Shown: one piece after another, positions 5,968 to 10,782 of the stretch | Layout: each line of letters opens with the position of its first letter | How positions within the stretch are numbered: position 1 is the stretch's first letter | Source: a virus | Direction: 5' to 3' (one strand) | IMG/VR virus record: IMGVR_UViG_3300045927_000094 | Location: 1-31,975 of that record | Length of the DNA: 31,975 bases | Notes under the pieces: model-generated | Database searches by the model: none | Seen by the model: the letters and a program-made list of their open reading frames with translations, nothing else | What the model was told of the DNA's origin: nothing | Position numbers and translations under genes: made by a program

Positions 5968-6354
5968 ATGGAGCGCGAGAATCGGCTACGGAATCGCGTT
6001 GAGCAGCAACGGTGGAAAATCCGCCAACAAGGGAAGCAAATTTTAGACTTGGTAGCCAAGCTAAACGACTTCAACGCCCATGTGCGTCAGGTGATTAGGT
6101 GGTACCAAATGCAGTGCGACGAAACAGCCGCCAAGTTTTCCCAAGACGAAAGCGAAACAGGCCAGCAAATGTATTGGCGGGCAGACGGCGCATCCGATGC
6201 GCTTGAATGGCTGGTGTCGCAATTCCCTGACAAGCCGCTGCCCCAAGCTAAATTACCACTAAATTACCACTCCGACACCGAACGGAACACCGGAGCAGGG
6301 AACTTAACCTGCTCAGGCTCACCACTTACAGCAGAGCAGGGAAGCGGAGAGTGA
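5968..6354 (+). CDS. Coiled-coil hypothetical protein between int and attP
   Basis: 128 residues, ATG two bases after the integrase stop, with only a weak ribosome site, so probably translated by coupling. The first 60 residues form a charged coiled coil. A middle W-R-A-D-G-A-S-D-A-L-E-W-L segment resembles small phage proteins of unknown function. The C-terminal 25 residues are encoded inside the predicted attP arm and core DNA and look low-complexity, so the end of the protein would change on integration. Family not recognised. Confidence 0.5.
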   Translation: MERENRLRNRVEQQRWKIRQQGKQILDLVAKLNDFNAHVRQVIRWYQMQCDETAAKFSQDESETGQQMYWRADGASDALEWLVSQFPDKPLPQAKLPLNYHSDTERNTGAGNLTCSGSPLTAEQGSGE

Positions 6355-6504
6355 GGGACTCGAACTCCCAAACCCGCTTTTGCGGTTTTTACCTATTAAC
6401 TTGGATTTTCAACGAAGTACACCAATAAATCGGGGCCGTGCGAACCTTCGATTTAGACTCTTTACGATTCTTTGGGAAAGACACTTACCATTATTTTACC
6501 ACTG
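6251..6504. other. attP: Predicted attP region: tRNA-Ser-like core with flanking arm repeats
   Basis: The core at about 6344-6365, read on the minus strand, gives TTCGAGTCCCTCACTCTCCG, the T-loop, acceptor strand and G73 discriminator of a bacterial tRNA-Ser. The 5' part of a tRNA is absent and CCA is not encoded, so it is a tRNA fragment. On one side AATTACCACT is repeated at 6251-6260 and 6262-6271; on the other, CTTACCATTA and TTTTACCACT lie at 6484-6504. Such repeats suit integrase arm-type sites. Adjacent to int, this is the expected attP architecture. Exact core limits need the host tRNA sequence. Confidence 0.65.
6374..6390 (+). terminator. Short terminator downstream of int
   Basis: CCGC, loop TTTT, GCGG, then five T (6386-6390). 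The stem is only 4 bp, extendable by AA/TT with a bulge. It would end the int transcript inside attP. On the other strand the same hairpin could be the remnant of the tRNA-Ser variable arm. Confidence 0.5.
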
Positions 6505-6528
6505 CCCCAGATTCTAATGATTATTCTC

Positions 6529-6556
6529 TTGACTTCAAATTGAATTTGAGTACAAT
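6529..6556 (+). promoter_or_regulatory. Promoter with an operator-like palindrome in its spacer
   Basis: -35 TTGACT (6529-6534), 16-bp spacer, -10 TACAAT (6551-6556). The spacer starts with TCAAATTGAATTTGA (6535-6549), a palindrome with perfect 7-bp arms, so a dimeric regulator bound there would block polymerase. It drives the small-gene cassette beginning at 6602. The rest of 6391-6528 is AT-rich and shows only the arm-type repeats. Confidence 0.7.
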
Positions 6557-6601
6557 AGCACTGTCAGTTGGAATTGAAAACGCAGCTAACGGAGGAATGA
6601 G

Positions 6602-6781
6602 ATGACTGAGAATCAAATCGAACGCAGAACGGAAAGCATGATTAACAGCCTCGACCGCACATTTATGAACACCAGTATGTCGCAGGAAGAATACGACAGC
6701 AAAATGGCCGAGATTAGGAAATGGGCGGATACGGAATACGCAGTCCAAAGCGATGCGGAGCGCGCAGGCTTTGAAGTCTGA
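6602..6781 (+). CDS. Small helical hypothetical protein
   Basis: 59 residues, ATG at 6602, with GGAGGAATGAG upstream. It is charged and predicted all-helical, with S-M-S-Q-E-E-Y-D-S-K-M-A-E-I-R-K-W as the central amphipathic helix. First gene after the operator-containing promoter at 6529, so tightly controlled or strongly expressed. No family recognised; size and position would fit an antitoxin, anti-repressor or anti-host peptide, but there is no direct evidence. Confidence 0.5.
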   Translation: MTENQIERRTESMINSLDRTFMNTSMSQEEYDSKMAEIRKWADTEYAVQSDAERAGFEV

Positions 6782-6801
6782 CTAGCCGAAATGCTCTCTG
6801 A

Positions 6802-6915
6802 CAACGAACAAATCCCACAGGCCGTGACGACGACCATTCAGGTATGGGGCTTCCGTAGTTTGTTGCTGTTCCCTCTGAGTTTGCGAACAATACCGGTCGT
6901 GGGATTTGTTGGTTG
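6802..6915 (+). ncRNA. Candidate structured RNA or cis-regulatory hairpin
   Basis: CAAC G AACAAATCCCAC (6802-6818) pairs with GTGGGATTTGTT G GTTG (6899-6915): 16 of 17 pairs with one G-G mismatch. Inside, GACC (6832-6835) and GGTAT (6841-6845) pair with the continuous ATACC-GGTC (6890-6898), and GGGG (6846-6849) can pair with CCCT (6871-6874). No ORF of note occupies the segment. It lies between two small genes and ends about 10 nt before the ribosome site of the next gene. It could be a leader structure, a small RNA or a DNA cruciform. Not a known class to me. Confidence 0.45.
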
Positions 6916-6939
6916 GCAATAAGAATGGAGGAAAAGAAA

Positions 6940-7161
6940 ATGGCCGAAATAAGACACCAGTACAGAGACGGATTCAACTATGAGCAGCACACCCTTTGCG
7001 GCGCAGCCGGTACACCGTGGGCTGCGGACGCGATTCCCTGCGAGCCTTGCGCGCAGAAGGCAAGAGAACGGGCCGCAGCGAAAGCCGCTCGCGCTCGCGC
7101 GATTCAAGAAGCGAAGGAAGAGAAATTACGCGGAATGGACAACGTTAAAATTTACGACTAA
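6940..7161 (+). CDS. Small Cys-containing basic protein
   Basis: 73 residues from ATG 6940, which sits 8 nt after GGAGGA; an in-frame ATG at 6925 includes that site and is less likely. Cysteines at 20, 34 and 37 (the last two as C-x-x-C) with nearby H could form a metal site. Residues 39-67 form a long Ala/Arg/Lys/Glu helix. The stop is immediately followed by the first copy of a 32-bp repeated leader. Function unknown. Confidence 0.5.
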   Translation: MAEIRHQYRDGFNYEQHTLCGAAGTPWAADAIPCEPCAQKARERAAAKAARARAIQEAKEEKLRGMDNVKIYD

Positions 7162-7193
7162 CACCGACCGCCAGCAGTCCCTAGCCGGAGGAA
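7162..7193 (+). repeat. 32-bp leader repeat, copy 1
   Basis: Identical at 31 of 32 positions to 7502-7533. It ends in the GGAGGAA ribosome binding site of the gene at 7196, so a complete translation-start leader has been duplicated. Confidence 0.85.
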
Positions 7194-7195
7194 AC

Positions 7196-7309
7196 ATGAA
7201 AAAGTGCAAGATTTGTAAAAAGCCTTTCACTCCCAAAACAAAAGAGCAAATTTACTGCCGTCTGAACTGCGCCGGTAAAGATAAGGCATGGGTGCTAAAG
7301 ACAACATGA
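7196..7309 (+). CDS. Mini zinc-ribbon protein
   Basis: 37 residues starting 2 nt after the leader repeat. C4-x-x-C7 and C21-x3-C25 make a four-cysteine zinc site in a basic background (K-K-C-K-I-C-K-K-P-F, then Y-C-R-L-N-C). It resembles the short zinc-ribbon proteins common in phages and probably binds nucleic acid or a protein partner. It overlaps the next start. Too short for confident assignment. Confidence 0.6.
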   Translation: MKKCKICKKPFTPKTKEQIYCRLNCAGKDKAWVLKTT

Positions 7310-7491
7310 CAACAGAAGAACAACTAACCATCTTGGCTATTAAAGGCGCAATTTCCGAATTGCCGCCGCATCAGGAAGAAGCCTGTAATGAACTGGCCGA
7401 ACACATGCGGCGAATGATAAAAGCGGCGGGTTCACCTGTCGGGGAATTAGCCATTACGCTTGTAGGCGCTGAGATACAGGCAGAGGCTTAA
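7306..7491 (+). CDS. Small helical hypothetical protein
   Basis: 61 residues from the ATGA that overlaps the preceding stop; an alternative ATG at 7288 adds 6 residues. Mostly helical, with an E-E-A-C-N-E-L-A-E-H-M-R-R-M-I-K helix and a hydrophobic C-terminal strand. No family recognised. With the zinc-ribbon gene it makes up the segment between the two copies of the 32-bp leader repeat. Confidence 0.5.
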   Translation: MTTEEQLTILAIKGAISELPPHQEEACNELAEHMRRMIKAAGSPVGELAITLVGAEIQAEA

Positions 7492-7501
7492 CGAATATGA
7501 C

Positions 7502-7533
7502 CACCGACCGCCAGCAATCCCTAGCCGGAGGAA
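7502..7533 (+). repeat. 32-bp leader repeat, copy 2
   Basis: Differs from 7162-7193 at one position (A for G). It supplies the GGAGGAA ribosome site for the gene at 7535. The 340-bp spacing between copies brackets two complete genes. Confidence 0.85.
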
Positions 7534-7534
7534 T

Positions 7535-7693
7535 ATGACCTACGAACAACTGTGCGACCGTCACGACGAATTGTGCGCAACCTACAATGACACCGAAGAC
7601 CCGGCGCTTCTTGAGCAAATCTGCGCGCTGGAAGTAATGTTAATTGGCGAAGAGTTCATGCCGCCGCCTGAAGAAATGGGCGAGGAACAATGA
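7535..7693 (+). CDS. Small acidic hypothetical protein
   Basis: 52 residues starting just after leader repeat copy 2. Acidic, three cysteines (7, 14, 30), helical pattern, with a Pro-rich acidic tail. The TGA overlaps the ATG of the next gene, indicating coupling. Family not recognised. Confidence 0.5.
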   Translation: MTYEQLCDRHDELCATYNDTEDPALLEQICALEVMLIGEEFMPPPEEMGEEQ

Positions 7694-7932
7694 CACCTGA
7701 AGAAAGACAATCCAGCCTAGCCGCCGCCCGTCGCGCGTGCGAGTGGCTACGTGACAGCATCGCAGTGTACGGCGAGTGCAGGGAAGCACTGGACTGCCTC
7801 ATTGCCGAGTTCACCCGGCTCGACACATCCGAACAGAAGCGCACTTCCCGCGCTGGCCGTCCTCTTCTCCCTCACCCTGGTAAGAAAACCCTACACCAAC
7901 GTCTCTACCGAAAACGCAAGGAGAAACAATGA
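7690..7932 (+). CDS. Small protein with basic C-terminus
   Basis: 80 residues from the ATGA overlap at 7690. Residues 1-48 are helical with two cysteines (29, 36); residues 49-80 are strongly basic and Pro/His-containing, suggesting nucleic-acid contact. The stop again overlaps the next ATG. No family recognised. Confidence 0.5.
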   Translation: MTPEERQSSLAAARRACEWLRDSIAVYGECREALDCLIAEFTRLDTSEQKRTSRAGRPLLPHPGKKTLHQRLYRKRKEKQ

Positions 7933-8213
7933 GAAAACACCCCGAACAAATGGATAACGAAATCTATCTGGGCAATATTAGCCCCTGCGACTATGGGTTC
8001 ATTGATTGGAACACCAAGCGCCAGGGCAAGACATCGTACGCGCCGGACGGTTCCCGGCTAGGCGAGCACGATAGCGCGCTCCTCAAGCCGGTATTTATCA
8101 ATCGCGCTGAAGTAGAGGCCGAACTCGCAGCAGGTGTTACCGAGAGTAGGCGGCGCGAATATCAGAGAATGCTGGATAACGGAACAGTGTTCTTCGACGA
8201 GACCCCCCTATGA
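7929..8213 (+). CDS. Hypothetical protein of the accessory cassette
   Basis: 94 residues from the ATGA overlap at 7929. It contains a compact aromatic/Gly-rich N-terminal half (Y-L-G-N-I-S-P-C-D-Y-G-F-I-D-W) and a charged helical C-terminal half. No catalytic motif or known family. Its TGA overlaps the ATG of a 37-codon membrane-peptide gene. Confidence 0.5.
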   Translation: MRKHPEQMDNEIYLGNISPCDYGFIDWNTKRQGKTSYAPDGSRLGEHDSALLKPVFINRAEVEAELAAGVTESRRREYQRMLDNGTVFFDETPL

Positions 8214-8323
8214 AACCCAACCCCAAAGGCCCCCTCTCCTTCTATCTGCTGCGCCTTCTATTCCGCGCATCCCCCTTCATCGTCATCATCGCCCTTCTCC
8301 TGGCGCTCTACCACAACTGCTAA
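8210..8323 (+). CDS. Tiny predicted membrane protein
   Basis: 37 residues from the ATGA overlap at 8210. A short basic/Pro N-terminus precedes one hydrophobic helix covering about residues 10-33. The coding strand is strikingly pyrimidine-rich compared with its neighbours. It could be a small holin-like or toxin-like peptide, or a membrane-associated regulator. The reading frame and overlap support it; nothing else does. Confidence 0.45.
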   Translation: MKPNPKGPLSFYLLRLLFRASPFIVIIALLLALYHNC

Positions 8324-8331
8324 CCCCCACC

Positions 8332-8439
8332 ATGTTCCACTCACTATTCCACAGACTCTTCGACCTTCTCATCCGTGCCCACGTCCGCATCTCTAATCTC
8401 ATCGCCTCCCTTCGCACCAAGCGCAAGCCGAAGCGCTAG
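8332..8439 (+). CDS. Tiny amphipathic basic peptide
   Basis: 35 residues, ATG at 8332, with no ribosome binding site I can see. The N-terminal helix is amphipathic (F-H-R-L-F-D-L-L-I-R-A-H-V-R-I) and the tail is very basic (R-T-K-R-K-P-K-R). It continues the pyrimidine-rich stretch that begins near 8203. It may act at the membrane with the upstream peptide, or be spurious. Confidence 0.3.
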   Translation: MFHSLFHRLFDLLIRAHVRISNLIASLRTKRKPKR

Positions 8440-8759
8440 CACTGTAGCCGATCGCGCGCGGTCCATTGCACCCACGCGCACTATTAAGGGGGTACGATAG
8501 CCCCAATGAAGGACAGGGGGAGGGCGGAACCACCCGTTCACAGCCCCTCCCCTTCCCCACTTTTGCAGTTATCACGGAACTTTCAGGGAGTTTCTTGTGT
8601 TGGCGTCGTGTTTTTCGATGGATCAGTGATTGGAAAGCTGAATGAATGGCTTCTTGCTGTTGCGGTGAGTTCCTGGGGGGATTGTAAGGGGGGTTAATAT
8701 TTGCTGTCAACGTGGGTAGCCACAGTGGAAGATTAATAGGGGTGTGGTAGGATGGGGGG
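8440..8759. other. 320-bp intergenic region with terminator-like hairpin and G-runs
   Basis: No supported gene. GGGGAGGG near 8516-8524 can pair, with a bulge, with CCCCTCCCC near 8553-8561, followed after a few bases by TTTT, giving a weak terminator for the small-gene cassette. The right part holds G-runs at 8675-8680, 8688-8693, 8713-8715, 8739-8742 and 8754-8759, the last touching the ATG at 8760. GTGGGTAGCCAC at 8711-8722 is a small inverted repeat. I found no convincing promoter. Confidence 0.5.
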
Positions 8760-8975
8760 ATGAGAGAAGCAGAGTTCTACGAGTCGTTGACCGATGCCTT
8801 GAATAAGGGATACCGTTTCGCCTTCAATAAAGGCGACTTCGGCAACCAGACTGACGTGTTCATGGTATCTATAGTGGCCGAACCAAACCTGCCGCTTGTG
8901 TGTGGTGTAGGCGAAACGCTTATCGCGGCCTACCTAGACTGTTGGAACGAGGCTATAGCACGGCCAACCCTGTGA
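8760..8975 (+). CDS. Conserved-looking small protein
   Basis: 71 residues, ATG at 8760, directly preceded by six G. The pattern F-Y-E-S-L-T-D-A-L-N-K-G-Y, then I-V-A-E-P-N-L-P-L-V, then A-A-Y-L-D-C-W-N-E-A-I suggests a small alpha/beta fold. Its last 24 codons are duplicated exactly, in inverted orientation, at the right end of the window. The TGA overlaps a GTG in the frame of the next gene. Function unknown. Confidence 0.55.
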   Translation: MREAEFYESLTDALNKGYRFAFNKGDFGNQTDVFMVSIVAEPNLPLVCGVGETLIAAYLDCWNEAIARPTL

Positions 8976-9015
8976 AAATTGAGGAAGCGATGACACCGGA
9001 AAACCTTAACACTGA
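8902..9015 (+). repeat. 114-bp inverted repeat, left copy
   Basis: Identical over 114 bp to the reverse complement of 31862-31975, the last bases of the window. It spans the end of the gene at 8760 and the first nine codons of the gene at 8990. Beyond position 9015 the two copies diverge. Confidence 0.9.
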
Positions 9016-9268
9016 GATGCTGCTGCAACTGATGGCCAAGCTGCAATTCATCGCAAAAGCCGCGAGAGAAAAAGGCATGACCGCTGGCCGATCCGAACCG
9101 CGATACGACGCCGTTGAGATAAAGGCCAAAGACTTGTTGAACAAGCTCGACAAGCTCATTCCGGCGGTTATGCTCTCGGAGATCGGAGCGATTACGCAGC
9201 TAACGAAAGACCTGTATAAACTCATGGGCGAAGAAGAAAGCGAGACCACGAATGGAAGAGGAAACTAG
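8990..9268 (+). CDS. Small helical protein with duplicated N-terminus
   Basis: 92 residues from the ATG at 8990, with GAGGA 4 nt upstream; a GTG at 8972 overlapping the previous stop is an alternative. Mostly helical and Lys/Glu-rich. The first residues M-T-P-E-N-L-N-T-E-M are also the start of the leftward membrane protein at the right end (31729-31887), after which the proteins differ. The stop overlaps the next start. No family recognised. Confidence 0.5.
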   Translation: MTPENLNTEMLLQLMAKLQFIAKAAREKGMTAGRSEPRYDAVEIKAKDLLNKLDKLIPAVMLSEIGAITQLTKDLYKLMGEEESETTNGRGN

Positions 9269-9629
9269 TCCTATATTGGCTCCGATAATGACCGCTGAGG
9301 AAATTGAGGAGAAGTTCTGCGCGAATCATCGAATGGCAGAGATAGTTGACTACAAAGAGGGGCCGACAATGGCCAGCGACATTAATCGAGAGTTGGACGA
9401 TGCGACCCGCAGCACAGGCCCACAGCCGGAAACGCGGCGACCACGACGCATCGACTGCAACGCCGAAGAATTGATCACTATCTACGGCAGCCTGCAAGTA
9501 TATCTCAAAGTCCTGACTCAACAGCCGGACGAAGACCTTGAAACGATTGCGCGAGTCACGCGGTTGATGATCGCCATCAAGCCGCAGGCTGTCGAAGCTT
9601 CTCAAGAGATCGCAAGGAGAGAGACATAA
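9252..9629 (+). CDS. Hypothetical protein preceding the late region
   Basis: 125 residues if started at ATG 9252; ATGs at 9288 and 9369 are alternatives. The N-terminal 60 residues are acidic and probably flexible; the C-terminal 60 are helical (E-E-L-I-T-I-Y-G-S-L-Q-V-Y-L, then I-A-R-V-T-R-L-M-I-A-I). No recognised domain. Overlaps its neighbours on both sides, so co-translated. Confidence 0.45.
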   Translation: MEEETSPILAPIMTAEEIEEKFCANHRMAEIVDYKEGPTMASDINRELDDATRSTGPQPETRRPRRIDCNAEELITIYGSLQVYLKVLTQQPDEDLETIARVTRLMIAIKPQAVEASQEIARRET

Positions 9630-9913
9630 TGGAAATTGACGCCAAACATATTGCTAAAATCGTAACAGATGCAGTGGCCAAAGAGACGTTCGCTGAGCGC
9701 CGCCAGTTGATAGATGCAGCGTTCCGAGAGATGGCCATCTCGGACACCTCCGACATAGACGCATCGACAATGAGGCTGCTTGAATCGCACATCGCGCAAG
9801 TTAAAGAGCGCCGCCCGGACTTGAGCGAGACTGATGCATACATCGTGGCAGGCAGACTCTTAAAGCAACTGATCGCCTGCTATCAGGGCGCCCTACAGCA
9901 GCTCTTGCCGTAA
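9629..9913 (+). CDS. Small helical hypothetical protein
   Basis: 94 residues, ATG at 9629 overlapping the upstream stop, with AAGGAGA nearby. All-helical pattern with amphipathic helices at about 4-35 and 46-92. The last gene before the strong terminator at 9938, so the end of the early/middle transcript. Family not recognised. Confidence 0.5.
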   Translation: MEIDAKHIAKIVTDAVAKETFAERRQLIDAAFREMAISDTSDIDASTMRLLESHIAQVKERRPDLSETDAYIVAGRLLKQLIACYQGALQQLLP

Positions 9914-9937
9914 TCATCCTAGCCGCTTCCTGGCATT

Positions 9938-9973
9938 CGGGCCGTCAATTCCAACCTGACGGCCCGTATTTTT
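9938..9973 (+). terminator. Strong rho-independent terminator
   Basis: CGGGCCGTCA (9938-9947), 9-nt loop, TGACGGCCCG (9957-9966), then TATTTTT. The perfect 10-bp stem with a U-tract insulates the late region from upstream transcription. Confidence 0.93.
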
Positions 9974-9986
9974 GCCTAATCCTACC

Positions 9987-10016
9987 TTGACAATGGCGCG
10001 CTAATTCCCCTATCTT
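9987..10016 (+). promoter_or_regulatory. Late-region promoter, near-leaderless
   Basis: TTGACA (9987-9992), 18-bp spacer, TATCTT (10011-10016; 4/6 to the -10 consensus). Transcription would start near 10023, and the ATG is at 10026 with no ribosome binding site, so the mRNA would be nearly leaderless. It lies 14 bp after the terminator. Confidence 0.6.
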
Positions 10017-10025
10017 CGGCGCGTA

Positions 10026-10343
10026 ATGGCGCAAAAAGACACACATCATCCTGCAAACGGGCACGTTTCGCCCCATTATGAGTCAGGGCTTCCCCTTGAC
10101 TCTGCAATTCGTATCGTTGAAGTGGACGAAAACGGCCTGATGGAGATGCTTCTAAGGCTCAGAGGTAGCGAGAAATACATTGCAGACCTCGCCGCTAAGC
10201 TGGAAGTCAGTGCGCAACATCTGGGAGACGTGCTGGCCGGACGCAAGAGCTTCGGCGCGAAGCTGCTCAAGGCGATGGGCGTCGTCAGAGTGCGTCAAAT
10301 CTACGATGTCGAAATCGTCATGGATGAGGGCATAGATGAGTGA
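10026..10343 (+). CDS. Helix-turn-helix protein at the head of the late operon
   Basis: 105 residues. Residues about 48-87 form an XRE-like HTH: Y-I-A-D-L-A-A-K-L-E-V-S-A-Q-H-L-G-D-V-L-A-G-R-K, with a following helix ending in M-G-V-V-R-V-R. This pattern is common in phage DNA-binding proteins. As first gene of the late operon next to terS it could be a late regulator, autoregulate its own promoter or help packaging-site recognition. The ATG has no ribosome binding site and the predicted transcript starts about 3 nt before it. Overlaps the next gene by 8 bp. Confidence 0.6.
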   Translation: MAQKDTHHPANGHVSPHYESGLPLDSAIRIVEVDENGLMEMLLRLRGSEKYIADLAAKLEVSAQHLGDVLAGRKSFGAKLLKAMGVVRVRQIYDVEIVMDEGIDE

Positions 10344-10782
10344 AAGCCTTCAAACAGTCATCTCCGAAGACCGCCGCGAAAAGTTCCTGCTCGCGGTCGC
10401 ATTCCCTTCGTCAAGATCGGCCAGTCTCATTGAAGCGGCAATGGAAGCCGGTATCAGCACGGCGGACGCCGTTCGATTGATGAACGACCCCGGATTCATC
10501 GCGCAAGTTCGACAAGTCACATTCGCCCAGGCTTCAGCGGCGCTGCACGGCGAAGGAATCGCGGATTTAATCAGGATCGCAACGCGCAGCGAGACAGACC
10601 GCGAGAAGCTGACGGCGTGGCGGACGATTGCCATGCTTACCGGCGACCTGAAACACAAGCACCAACACGACGTGAGAGTTACGTTTGAAGACATGCGCGA
10701 CCGGCGCGGCGGCGATGAACTTGCAGGATTATTTGATATTCGAGGCGCAGTTGTCGAGGCGGAGCTTGAAGATGCAGGCTAA
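10336..10782 (+). CDS. terS: Probable terminase small subunit
   Basis: 148 residues, ATG at 10336 overlapping the previous stop. The N-terminal part has an HTH-like pair (S-L-I-E-A-A-M-E-A-G-I-S-T-A-D-A-V-R-L), then an F-I-A-Q-V-R-Q-V-T-F-A-Q-A segment and a helical C-terminus. Size, an early HTH and immediate position before terL match small terminase subunits, which bind the packaging site and feed DNA to the large subunit. The call rests mainly on position; sequence similarity is weak. The terL start lies inside its 3' end. Confidence 0.6.
   Translation: MSESLQTVISEDRREKFLLAVAFPSSRSASLIEAAMEAGISTADAVRLMNDPGFIAQVRQVTFAQASAALHGEGIADLIRIATRSETDREKLTAWRTIAMLTGDLKHKHQHDVRVTFEDMRDRRGGDELAGLFDIRGAVVEAELEDAG

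Noticed and set aside
6344-6390. Complete tRNA gene on the minus strand
   Set aside because: Only the T-arm, 3' acceptor strand and perhaps a variable arm are present; no anticodon or D-arm and no CCA. It fits an att core better.
8399-8710. Leftward 103-codon frame and rightward 63-codon frame in the intergenic region
   Set aside because: Both lack ribosome sites, are low-complexity (Pro, Ser, Arg) and overlap genes or hairpins; they look like chance frames.
8682-8738. Promoter for the gene at 8760
   Set aside because: TTGTAA and TTGCTG can be found, but no acceptable -10 box lies at 16-18 bp.
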